Notes under the pieces: model-generated
Told to the model about the DNA's origin: nothing
Databases searched by the model: none
What the model saw: the letters and a program-made list of their open reading frames with translations, nothing else
Translations under genes and position numbers: made by a program
Shown here: piece by piece, positions 1 through 10,518 of the stretch
How the letters are laid out: every line of letters begins with the position of its first letter
Numbering within the stretch: position 1 is the first letter of the stretch
Source: Taxillus chinensis
Lineage: Eukaryota; Streptophyta; Magnoliopsida; Santalales; Loranthaceae
DNA length: 64,000 nt
Direction of reading: 5' to 3'
Assembly (NCBI GenBank): GCA_023512835.1
Contig: CM042091.1
Coordinates: 18,989,506 to 19,053,505, forward strand

Positions 1-2961
1 TGACTTCACCGGAGCCCTGCAAAGCTGGAACGGCACCGGAGACGCAGCTTGCTCCGGAAGCTGGGTGGGAATCAAGTGCGCCAGGGGGCAGGTAGTTTCG
101 ATCCAGCTCCCATGGCGGGGACTGGCGGGGCGGATCTCGGAGAAGATCGGTCAACTCCGAGCGCTGCGCATAATCAGCCTCCACGACAACGTGCTCAGCG
201 GTGCAATCCCCGTGTCACTCGGGAGTCTCCCCAGTCTCGTAGCCCTTTATCTATTCAACAACCGACTCTCCGGTTCGATTCCTGCATCCATCGGCCATCT
301 TTCTCGTCTCAAGGCACTTGATTTCAGTAACAATTTGCTCACTGGGGAGGTTTCTGAACTCGCCAATGCCCCAGCCAAGATTACGAAACTCAATCTGAGC
401 TTTAATTCCCTTTCGGGTCCGATCCCAGCTAGCTTCTCTCAATCTTCTTCGCTGGTTTTTCTTGCTCTTCAGCACAACTTCTTCAGTGGCTTTGTTCCCT
501 TCGGTTGGAGCAATCAATCCAGGCTTGAAGAGCTCTCTCTGGGTAACAACAATCTCAACGGGACCATTCCTGTTGAATTAGGCAATCTAGGGAGGCTCCG
601 AACTCTCGACTTGTCAAATAATGGAGTAGATGGAACCATTCCGACGACCATCTTCAACGTATCTTCAATTGTTTCATTGAATCTAGAGGGTAACCGCATC
701 CATGGTCTGATCTCAGAAACCGTGAGCCAATTACACAACCTCAGTGTGCTCAATTTGAGAAACAATCGGCTGAAGGGCTCGATTCCGGTAAACATTGGAT
801 ATATATCTGGAATTACCACGCTCGATCTCTCTGGAAATGATCTGGATGGGAAAATCCCAGATTCAGTCGCGGATCTACCAAATCTGATTTCTTTCAACGT
901 TTCTCACAACAATCTCTCTGGCGCTGTCCCCGCTCTCCTCTCCAAGAAGTTCAATTCCACTTCCTTCGTGGGCAACATTCAGCTCTGCGGCTACAGTGTC
1001 GCCACTCTGTGCCCTTCTTCTCCTCCGCCGTCGAATTCGCCATCTCCATCATCACCGGAGAACGGACTCCGCCACAAGCCAAGCATAAAGGGCGTGATTC
1101 TGATAGTGGCAGGGGTCGTCCTCCTGGCTGTTCTGCTCGTCATCGTATGTTGCATCCCTCTAGGTCGGCGGGTCAGGAAAAGGGCGGCGTTGAAAGCGAA
1201 GGCCGGCGGCGGGGGAGGAGACAAGAAGGCGTTTGCCGACGGCGGAGGCGGAGAAGCGGGTGGGAAGTTGGTCCACTTTTCCGGGCCGCTGGCCTTCACG
1301 GCAGACGATCTTCTGTGCGCGACGGCGGAGATCCTGGGGAAGAGCCCGTACGGGACGGCGTACAAGGCGACGCTGGAGGGAGGGTCTCAGGTGGCGGTGA
1401 AGAGGCTGAGGGAGAAGATAGCCAAAAGGGAGAAGGAGTTCGAGGTGGAAGCGACGGCGCTGGGGAGGATGAGGCACCCTAATCTGTTGGCCTTGAGAGC
1501 CTATTATTTGGGCCCCAAGGGGGAAAGGCTTCTTGTGTTCGACTTCATGCCCAAGGGTAGCCTCGCTTCCTTCCTCCATGGTATGTATCCATATATATAT
1601 ATATATATATATGCCCCTTCAAATCTTTTACCGTTTTGTGTATGTGCCCAATTCCTAAACCCATATCTACCACCTACCCTATGCATGCATAGGATGCTTC
1701 AACTTTGTCATGATTTGACTTCGTTAAAGCTTGTTCTGTTTTCTCAACATTTTCCTCAAAAAATGCGGGTAGCAAGCAATTTTTAAGGATGTTTTTTCCT
1801 CGATTCTTCCCACCATATTCAAATCTATCAAGTATCAATATCTATGCACGCCCAACTTTCTTTATGATCTGACTTCCTTAGAGTGCGCATAGGTTTCTTT
1901 TTCTATTCAGAAAACAAGCTTTCCGGCCCCCACCAACATTTTCAGCGTTTTTAAGTTTGGACACCGCTTCTCTCAATCTCTCTGATATCGTCCACTTTAG
2001 AAATGGAGTTATGAACCTCCTATGTTCTAACAATGTAGGACTTTGATCATATACCCAACAATATGCTCTGAAAACATTTTATTTTTTGTTTAAAATGTAG
2101 ATGAAAACTCCACATTGTACTTTTGTTTTTGTTTTCTTTAGATTCCAATAATGTTTTCAGAGCATATATATATATATATATATATATGCTCGGAAAACAT
2201 TTTTTAAAATTTCATATGCACCCTTCTTTATTGATATATATATATATATAATTTCATACCAAACCAATCAGCATTAGTGAATTACCTACTAATAGAGTTC
2301 TTTTACCAAACCCATTAATTCTTTTTAATTTTTGATTGAAAATTTTGCAGCTAGTGGAGTTGATGCTGCCATTGATTGGACAGCGAGGATGAAGATCGCC
2401 GTGGGCATCGCGCGTGGCTTGTGCTACCTTCACGTAGAAAAGAACGTAGCCCACGGAAACCTAACCTCCACTAACGTTCTCTTGGACGAGCACGCCAACG
2501 CCAAGATCGCAGACGCTGGCGTCTCGCGGCTCATGACCGGTGGCGGCGCCTCCAACGTCGTCGAAATGGCGGGAACCCTGGGCTACCGCGCGCCGGAGCT
2601 GTCCAACAAATCCGACACCAGGGCCTCTGACGTGTACAGCCTTGGTGTTATCCTACTGGAGCTTCTCACCGGGAAGTCTCCCGGCGAAGAGGTAAACGGC
2701 GTGGAATTGCCGGAATGGGCGGCATCGATGGCGAAGGAAGAGCAGGCGGACGATGTTTTCGACTCAGTGCTGGCCAGGGATGGGCCAGTCACCGGGGATG
2801 AGTTGCTCAACGTGTTGAACTTGGCTCTACATTGTGTGGCTTCCTCGCCGGGTGCGAGACCGGGGACCCAGGAAGTTGTCCGGCGAATGGAGGAGATCAA
2901 GCCGGAGATAGCTGCCAATTGTGGAGACGATGAAAACAGGATCACGTTAGCAAGTGAGTGA
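1..2961 (+). CDS. IMK2-like: IMK2-like LRR receptor kinase, probably a pseudokinase (5' partial)
   Basis: Two exons: start of window to 1580 and 2351-2961, with a GT-AG intron (GTATGT...TTTTGCAG) joined in phase 1 at FLH-A-SG. About 729 residues are visible from base 2. IMK2 relatives are near 840, so roughly the first 100 residues (signal peptide) lie upstream. In order: end of the LRR N-cap (SWNGTGDAACSGSWVGIKC), about ten LRRs, a proline/serine-rich juxtamembrane stretch, a membrane segment (about residues 364-386), a glycine-rich linker, and a kinase domain starting near residue 423. The VAVKRL lysine is present, but the catalytic loop reads HGNLTSTNVLLD (HGN for HRD) and the DFG position reads ADAG. 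IMK2 and related family III LRR kinases also lack HRD, so a signalling pseudokinase of the plasma membrane is likely. IMK2 is known from meristem-expressed kinases; a role here is inferred. The reading frame is intact up to the TGA. Confidence 0.9.
2061..2200. repeat. Inverted repeats around a (TA)n run in the IMK2-like intron
   Basis: The 17-mer at 2061-2077 (atatgctctgaaaacat) is the exact reverse complement of 2151-2167, and 2184-2200 matches it with one change. The last two arms enclose a (TA)n run, so transcript or DNA could fold into a long hairpin. Further (TA)n runs lie at about 1591-1611 and 2235-2252. It could be a tiny MITE relic; no target duplication was seen. Confidence 0.7.
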
Positions 2962-3864
2962 TGCACCAAAATCTGTTGCATGGTTTTGGTGAATCTTATG
3001 AAACGGGGCAGATGTGTTGCTCCTTCCAAGATTTTATATATGATTTCTACAGGAAGAAAAGCGCGCAACAGGCAGTGTTCTTAAATTTTTTTTATTGGAT
3101 ATAAGAGCTTTTCGTGGTTTGGGTTTGAGTTATATATTCTTCAAGTTTTTATTTTTTTTTTTTTTTGTGTTTTCCTTCGTAGATTTATTACATGAAGTTA
3201 GCTTCGAATTGAGGTCTTTGATTGCTCTCCATGTAATTATTAGCTTTTTTTTATTGTTTTGGTTGCTTTTCAAGAGGTTCCTCCTCCCCTGACTTAAGTC
3301 ATAGGATAGTACACCGGGATGAGAAGCACACTGTATTATGGGCGAGTCCTGGCGTCTTCCACGGGGCTACTCAAACTCACAAGGAGTGCTCTCATTTTGC
3401 CAGCTGAGCTGATATGGGCGTTTTGGTAGCTTTTTGAGGCTTCTCCCTTTCGTGGATGCTTCCCATACAAAATTACAAATGATGAGGTCAATGACGTCCG
3501 AGAGACTAAAAGTGAATCCATTTAAATTTCCCCTATTCTCTGTGTTAGGTTCTTCCAAAATGTCCTAATGCAATCTCATCTTTAATTACACTTGATTATT
3601 GAGTTTCGAGTAATTTTCGCATGGAGGGAGACGGGAAGGTTTTATAAAAAAAAATTATAGCAATTACTAACTTTCATTTTTGCCTAGCTAGACTGATATG
3701 TTTTGTAACTTTTTTTTTTATTACTTTCAAATCTCAAGTTGTATTTTCATGGTTGTTTTTCTTATTATTGCTCAAAATGATAAAAAAAATTCAACATTAT
3801 ATTTTTACACTTTTCGCACGTAGTTGTTTATGTTGCTCTAGAGTTCGTAAATTAGCAATGGGAC
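2962..3864 (+). other. Downstream flank of the IMK2-like gene
   Basis: AT-rich DNA with poly-T runs follows the stop codon and probably includes the 3' UTR. No further coding region was seen. Short open frames here are low-complexity. Confidence 0.5.
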
Positions 3865-3872
3865 CTCCCGTT

Positions 3873-4962
3873 ACTGGGTAAAATGGATCAATAGTCCACG
3901 GATCAGTTCATGACCGTGCGGACCGGATCGGATAAAAAAAATTCGATTAATTTCAATTACGGGCCTAAATGGACTAGGCCCGATCCACACAGACCAAATC
4001 CGGGCGGATACGAGCTAGTTCACGGATTAATGTTTATTTTATTTATTTATTTATTTTAAACATATTACTCATTCTACCTAATATATTAATATATAATCCT
4101 AAACTTATTAATTTTAAAATTAAAATTTAAAAACATAAACATTTAAATATGATTTTATAATAAAAAAAATTAAAATATTTAATAAAAATTAATTTATCAT
4201 ATTTAAATAAATAAATACGAATTGATCTGCGGACCGAACCGGACCAGTCCATTCTTGGTAAGAGTGTGCATGGGTCGGGTGGAAGGTTAAATCATCAACC
4301 GACCCGTCCTTAGCAGGTGACTAATTTTTCCACCTTTCAACCGACCCATCAATCTCAATAATCGGCGGGTTTATTAATTTTTTGGCGGGTACTAACCGGC
4401 AGGTATGGCGGATAGAGCGGGTGTCAACCATCATTTACTGGTATATAATTAGACGACATATACTAAAAAAATTAAACGTATAAACTCTAAAATAATTATA
4501 ATCAAAAGTATATTATTTTATTCACTAAGTATTTATAATTACATATGACGAAATATGTCAGATTTATGAATCATAGCATCACACCCTCACAATTATAGGC
4601 ATTGTGCCGCATAGCTCTCACGTCTCGCAATGGGAGAGACAATAATGAACTAATGTTTAATAGATAGATGATAGAGTTTACTTTAATTTTATAATGGAGT
4701 GCGGCGAGTCAGGTTAATAGCGGGTTTGAGCATTCTCACCCACCAACCGACCCAACCCACCAAAAATTAAAATTTTCAACCGACCCACTCATTTATATAA
4801 TTTTTATTCGCGGGTAGCGGGTAGGTTCGGGTCGGATCGGGCAGGTAAAGCGGGTAGATGCACACCCCTAATTCTTGGTCCATTAAATTTACAGGCCTAA
4901 ATGGACTGACCCGTTTAGGCCCGCTCCGCAATGGATCAGACTAGTCTGTTTTACACTCCTAT
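3873..4962. mobile_element. hAT-like miniature element (outer MITE), split by a second MITE
   Basis: The 8-bp direct repeat ctcccgtt lies at 3865-3872 and again at 4963-4970. Imperfect terminal inverted repeats follow the pattern GTAAAA..GA.CA.TAGTC. Ends are GC-rich with repeated cggaccgg / ggcctaaatgga motifs and the centre is very AT-rich. There is no coding capacity. Without the inner insertion the element is about 470 bp. An 8-bp duplication with short inverted ends is typical of hAT-type non-autonomous elements. A related fragment in the opposite sense lies at about 37680-37891. Confidence 0.7.
4259..4870. mobile_element. hAT-like miniature element (inner MITE)
   Basis: 612 bp flanked by the 8-bp duplication attcttgg at 4251-4258 and 4871-4878. 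The left end taagagtgtgcatgggtcgg and the reverse complement of the right end, taggggtgtgcatctacccg, match at most positions. Subterminal regions are rich in cgggt / acccg motifs (aaccgaccca and similar), the kind of sites hAT transposases bind. No open frame. It sits inside the outer MITE, so it is younger. Confidence 0.8.
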
Positions 4963-4970
4963 CTCCCGTT

Positions 4971-6008
4971 GGAGAAAATAAGACGGATTATAAGGATAGG
5001 GACCCCAAGCCCCCGAAAATTTTTCACAAAATAATCCCCTTTCAAAATTGCATTTAAACATATAAGTAGTTACCTTTTTTTATGCCTTCTGAAAAGAAAC
5101 GAAAGAGAGGAAAGAAACTAAGAGTAAAGTCTAACTTGATAATGCTGTGGGTTTTTTTTAAAATGCATGTATGAAAAAAACCTTTTGTGAATATTTGATA
5201 AATTATAAATTTAAAAGTAAAAATGAATTAGAAATGTATGATAGATTAAAAATTAAATTATTGTAAAACTTTAAAGAAACAAAAATATTTGTGTTCCAAT
5301 AAAGGAGAGGTGGGCGTCTTGCACGGGGGAGGGTTCTATGGATCGGAGAGCCAAACGTGACATACTATCAGAGAGCCAGACGATAGGTGAAGAAGATGAA
5401 AGGATCAGCAATTAGAGTAGCAAAAGGGTCTTTGGCCAAAAAGATTTTTAAGCTAACTCTTTCATTATAAGATGCCTTCAGAGAGATGGATCCAAAAGAC
5501 ATAATAACTTTAAAGAAAAGCGATATCATTTGGCTATCTCTGCTAGTTGCAGTAGTATAGGTCGCAAAGCATATAACACAATTTGGGAAATACTCATGAT
5601 AACATTAAAGAACTATGGTGACCTTCTTGACATTGCAACACACAGTTTTGGTTGTGATCTCTCAAACATACTTGATTTAAAGATAGGTGTAAATATGAAT
5701 TATGACGGTTAAATAGTAATCGTTCCTGACTAAAGTGCATAAAGAGGTTATTGCAACGTATCATGAAACGTTAGTTGCGTCACCTCAGCAGCAGTTGAGA
5801 GGATCCCAATTTGACAAAGAATATAACCGTTAATGTTTGAAGAAGTCGGTTCAACCTTATTTATACAGGCAGTTTTCAATGATTAAAAAAATACAACCCT
5901 GTAAAAATTTTGAAAAATATCTGAAAAGAGAGATTTAACACCAAATAACAGTGATAAATGCCTGGCCTCTCGTGCACAGCAAGAGATATTTAGTATCGAG
6001 CCTGACCT
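4971..6008. other. Intergenic DNA, no gene recognised
   Basis: Mostly AT-rich. A 60-codon open frame at 5530-5712 matches no family I know. Sequence near 5305-5345 (gaggtgggcgtct...) resembles 10145-10180 on the far side of the copia element, so this may be part of an older element that the copia entered. Confidence 0.4.
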
Positions 6009-6207
6009 TGTTGAGAAGGAAAGGTCAATAATATCTTATCATTCATTGACAAATATATTGTATTAGTTATATATTTATTCAGTTGCTTTTTATCTTTAGA
6101 CTAGCTAGAATAGATTAACATGATTGTAGGAAATTTCTTGTATTAAGCAACGTCCTTTATTTAAATAAAATTCATTCAGAGGCAAATATTGTTTTCCTTC
6201 TTTTACA
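6009..6207 (+). repeat. 5' LTR of copia 1
   Basis: Starts TGTTGAGAAGG, ends TTTTACA. Aligned by eye to the 3' copy it differs at a modest number of sites. Confidence 0.9.
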
Positions 6208-6220
6208 TGGTATCAAAGCT
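6208..6220 (+). other. Primer-binding site of copia 1
   Basis: tggtatcaaagct, one change from the usual plant tggtatcagagc complementary to the initiator methionine tRNA 3' end. It lies directly after the 5' LTR. Confidence 0.85.
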
Positions 6221-6301
6221 GGAATGATACCTTAGCCCTTTGCTCTTTTTTGCCTTACCTTATCTCTTTTTGCTTTTCTTTTTTTGTTGTTTCTCATTAT
6301 C

Positions 6302-7536
6302 ATGACAGAACAAAAATCTTCAAATGGAGGCAAGTTTGATGTTGTCAATCCATATTTTCTTCACCAATCATCCAAAAATGGTGCTTGTTTCCAAATCCCT
6401 CAATGGAGATAATTATTCAACATGGTGTAGAGCCATGACAATTTTTTTGAATGCCAAATCCAAGTAGGTTTCATAAATGGGACCACCACAATGCTGTCTG
6501 CCATAGCCCAACTAGATGAATATGCTTCGTGGAAAAAATGCAATGATATGATCCTTTCTTGGATTCTCAAGTCACTCACACTGGACCTTGCAAATAGTGT
6601 CATTTTTTCAACCACCGCCCAAGAGGTATGGGAAGACCTTTGGGATTGTTTTTCTCAAAGTAATGCTCCTCATATTTTTCAGATTAAGGGGACATTGCCT
6701 GTCTTGCCGAAGATCAGATGACTGTTGCAACTTATTACACAAGGCTAAAAAAATTATGGTATGAACTGGGATCCTATAATGATACTGTTTGCTCTTGTGG
6801 GGTAGACCATAAGAGACGTAGGTATATGCAATTTCATATGGGACTTAATGAGTACTATAATGCAATTCAAGGGCATATTTTGTTGATGAATCCTTTGCTT
6901 GATGTTGCCAAGGCTTACTCTTCCATCGTACAAGAGGAGAAGTAGCGAAGCCTGGGAGTTGCACGTGAGACAACGAAAAACTCAGCCATGGTTGTTCGAA
7001 GGGCTGAACCGGTGGCTCTGGCTGTTTGACATGGACAAGGTTCTTCTTCTTGTTCCAACCCATCTAATCGAAAACCTTTGTATTCCTCTTATTGTGATTG
7101 TGACCATCATGTTCGAGAAACATGCTGGAAGCTAAATGGCTACCCACCAGAACACCCTAAACATGCATCCAATAGGTCTAATCAGGGAAGCACTCATTTT
7201 AAGCACAATAATATCCATCAATCTTCAACCCACAATGTCACCAATGTCAACAACGTCAAAGAAAGTCCAGTGATGTAAGAAATGCCATCGATGACAAATG
7301 GTCTCTCTGATTTGCAAATCCAGCAAATCTTATCTATCATGCAGGGTAAAGGGACAACACAACCCACCAATCCTAAAGCTAATGCTGTTGCCTCAGGTTT
7401 GTTACAAATATTGTTGCGCCTCCATGGATTAATTATCGATAGTGGTGCAATAGACCACATTACTTCATTTTCAATTTTGCTTGTCAATAACAATAAGAAT
7501 ACCTTTTTACCACCAGTTGCTATGCCAAGTGGATAA
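6302..7536 (+). pseudogene. copia 1 gag and protease remnant
   Basis: Gag of the UBN2 type: NGDNYSTWCRAM near 6400, ILKSLTLDLANSV and EVWEDLWDCF near 6560-6650, then a degenerate CCHC knuckle (YCDCDHHVRETCWKLNGYPPEHP, about 7087-7155). A protease active-site segment IIDSGAIDHITSF lies at about 7435-7473. Frameshifts near 6390, in-frame stops near 6720, 6945 and 7275, and a stop after the protease break the polyprotein. No function is expected. Confidence 0.85.
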
Positions 7537-7959
7537 TACGCTCCTATTACATCCATTGGGAATTTACCTTTGAATTCTGCTGTTACTTTAAAAAATGTGC
7601 TTGGTGTGCCATCTTTTAAGTTGGATTTAATGTCCGTGAGTCGCATTACCAAATATCTCAATTGTGCAATAACCTTTTCCCTCATTGGTGTATTTTGTAG
7701 GACTTGACGATGAGGACGATAATTGGTTTAGGTGAACAATGAGATAGACTTTATTACTTGGTTGCATTAGTATCAAAGAAGTCAAAACCTCAAATTCAAT
7801 CCGTCACAACCACTTTATGTTGTTCCCCCAATTCTCAGATCACCTTCTCCACCGATTTATAGCATCGCCATTTGGGGCATATATCTTCCTCTATATTATA
7901 TCTTTCATCTTTGTCGTCAGGTCCACAAAAGGTACATGCTATCCCCTTTGCAATTTTGT

Positions 7960-9541
7960 TTATTCTCACCATTACTCACCACCATATCGCTCTTTTATTG
8001 CTGTTATTAGTCAATATATTGAGCCTACATCTTATGCCAAAGCAACTTTTCATTCCCATTGGCAAGAAGCAATGTATTCTGAATTGGCTACTTTAGATGT
8101 CATCCACACTTGGTCCATACCTTCTCTTCCTCCCAGTAAGCGTCCTATTGGTTGTCGTTGGGTTTATAAGATCAAATGGCACTCAGATGGTACTATTGAA
8201 CATTTTAAAGCTCATTTGGTTGCCAAAGGTTACACACAGCAGGAAGGTATTGATTACCATGATACTTTTTCTCCCACCACTAAAATGATTATTATTCGTT
8301 GTTTATTGGCTTTAGTAGCTTCCTAGAATTGGTCTCTTCACCAACTCGATGTCCATAATGCTTTTCTTCATGGCAATCTTCATAAAGAAATTTATGACTC
8401 CACCTCCTGGTCTTCAGCGGTAGGGGAGAATCTAGTGTGCCGCCTTCACAAGTCATTATATGGCTTAAAGCAAGCTTCTTGACAATGGTTTGCCAAGTTC
8501 TCTACAGCTATCCAAGCTGCTGGTTTTGTTCAGTTCAAAGCTGATTACTCATTATTTATATATTATAATGGTAAATCTTTTACAGCTTTGTTGATATATG
8601 TCAATGACATTCTTACTACGGGAAATGATGTCAATGTCATAGTAACTTTTAAGCAATTTCTACATAGTCATTTTTGAATTAAAGATTTGGGTGATTTGAA
8701 ATATTTTTTGGGAATCGAAGTTTTTGGATTGAAGAAAGGCATTTCTATCTTGCAGCAAAAATATACATTGGAAATTTTAAACGATGGTGGATTTTTAGGT
8801 GCTAAACCTGTGAACTTTCCCATGGAACAAAACATAAAGCTCTTAGATTCAGGTGAATTACTTAAAGATCCATCTTAGTATAGGAGACTTGTGGATGCCT
8901 AATTTATTTGACGATTACTTGACCAAATATCACCTTTTTAGTCCATAAGTAGATTCATGCATGAACCACGTAGACCACACATAGAAGCTGCCTTGTATGT
9001 ATTGCGTTATTTTAAAAATAGTCCAAGGCAAGGTTTGTTTTTCCTTTCTCATAATGATTTATCTTTGTGAGCCTTTTCTGATTCAGATTGGGGTGATTGT
9101 CCCATATCTCATAGATCCACTAAGGGTTAGTGTTTTTCTGGGATCTTTTCTTATTTCTTAGCGGACAAAGAGGCAGAAGACTATATCTCTCTCCTCAGCA
9201 AAAGCCGAATATAGAGACATGACGAGAACATGTTGTGAATTATCTTGGCTACACTCATTATTGAAAGATTTGAGAATATTGCATCCAAAGGTAGCATTAT
9301 TATATTGTGATAATACAACAGCCTTACATATGACTGCCAATCCTGTTTTCCATGAAATAACTAGACATATAGAGATGGATTGCCATTTTATTCATAAGAA
9401 AATACAAGATGGTTCAGTTGTAACAAAACACATTCCCTCAACAAATCAACTTGCAGATGTGTTCACAAAGCCATTGGAGAAAGAAATTTTCTCAACTATT
9501 ATACACAAGTTAGAAGTTCTTGACATTCATCCTCCAACTTG
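7960..9541 (+). pseudogene. copia 1 reverse transcriptase and RNase H remnant
   Basis: RT_copia landmarks: WQEAMYSELATL, GCRWVYKIKWHSDGTIEHFKA, VAKGYTQQEGIDYHDTFSP, then [16 protein letters not shown] near 8343-8390. The catalytic box reads YVND instead of YVDD (near 8600), so even the repaired frame would lack a catalytic aspartate. RNase H follows: SSAKAEYRDM, CELSWLHSLL, CDNTTALHMTANPVFHEITRHIE, and NQLADVFTKPL just before the polypurine tract. Several stops and frameshifts are present. Confidence 0.9.
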
Positions 9542-9549
9542 AGGGGGAG

Positions 9550-9748
9550 TGTTGCGAAGGAAAGGTCAATAATATTTTATCATTCATTGACAAATATATT
9601 GTATTAGTTGTATATTTATTTAGTTACTTTTTATATTTAGACTACCTAGAATAGATTAGCGTGATTGTAGGAAATTTCTTGAATAAAGCAACATCCCTTG
9701 TTTCAATAAAATTCATTCAAAGACAAATATTATTTTCCTTCTTTTATA
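9550..9748 (+). repeat. 3' LTR of copia 1
   Basis: Starts TGTTGCGAAGG directly after the polypurine tract. Its end has decayed from CA to TA (TTTTATA). Same 199-bp length as the 5' LTR. Confidence 0.9.
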
Positions 9749-10513
9749 GCTCTCTACAACAGTATCAGACTTATTCTTCATCAACCAGATTGAAGAGAAA
9801 ATTATATTTATTTATATTATCATTTTTTTATTTGAGTCTTAAGGGCGTTTTGTAGAAATCTCCTTAAAACTATAAAAGAGGACTCTCGAATTTTGAGCCT
9901 TCTCTCGGGACACTAAGTTACGGCGGACTGGACATGTGTAATCTTTATGTGAGATAGAGGAAACCTCCCTAGTTGGGAAGAATAGTGGACATAGGCATTG
10001 TAATAACAGCCGAACCACAATAAAAGTGCTTGTCTCTCTCGTGCTCTTATGCATCTTAATTTTTTGAAATTTTAAATTGAGTTCACTAAGAGCTATTCAA
10101 CCCCCCTTTCTCCCCTATCTAGCTCTCAGTCGGGCCTAATAGAAGAGGTGGGCATCTCACGGGGATAAAGGTTCATGGAATTAAAATGCAATTTTCGTAG
10201 TGGTGGTTTTTATTTTTGGATAGAGAAAAAATATGCTAATTCTTACAGGGGTTAATGCTTGGGTAAAGGTCCATGGAATCAAATGATGACAAGGAAGGAG
10301 GTAATAATAGTTTTAGTTTTTCTTTAATGCTTGTAGTAGTGCTATGGAGATGAATTCTAGGTGTGCTATGGAGGTTCAGAGGTATCAGCAGTAGCAGCCA
10401 CCACGACCACGTGCTAGTTGGGAAGGTTAATATTAATTTTTTTTTAAAAATAAAATTATTTCATAATTTTTAAATGCAATCCTTAAATTATTTCTATTTT
10501 TTATCAACAAAAA
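9749..10513 (+). other. Probable copia (SIRE-like) LTR and leader fragment
   Basis: Near 9985-10060 the text runs: aatagtggacataggcattg, then gccgaaccacaataaaa, then a cttgtctctctcgtgct tail. Near 10098-10130 is attcaacccccctttc. This combination is typical of the R/U5 end and leader of long-LTR copia elements. No coding region. Copia 1 probably inserted into this older element. Confidence 0.45.
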
Positions 10514-10518
10514 GTAAC

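Larger units (their letters stand above)
6009..9748 (+). mobile_element. Ty1-copia retrotransposon 1, decayed, integrase deleted
   Basis: Two 199-bp LTRs (6009-6207 and 9550-9748) enclose a 3.3-kb interior. A primer-binding site complementary to initiator tRNA-Met starts right after the 5' LTR (6208-6220, tggtatcaaagct), and a polypurine tract (gagggggag, 9541-9549) precedes the 3' LTR. Coding remnants run gag, zinc knuckle, protease, then straight to reverse transcriptase and RNase H; the integrase that copia elements place between them is missing. Several stops and frameshifts make it non-autonomous. No clear target duplication: flanks are gacct and gctct. Confidence 0.92.

Noticed and set aside
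1009..1579. Overlapping open frames on both strands of the kinase exon
   Set aside because: They are shadows of the GC-rich IMK2-like coding sequence, which has the clear domain content.
5530..5712. 60-codon frame as a host gene
   Set aside because: No recognisable domain, no good start context, and old repeat-like sequence around it.
5305..10180. Similar sequence near 5305 and 10145 as a target duplication or LTR pair
   Set aside because: The similarity is short and imperfect and no tips could be defined, so I only mention it as a hint of an older host element.
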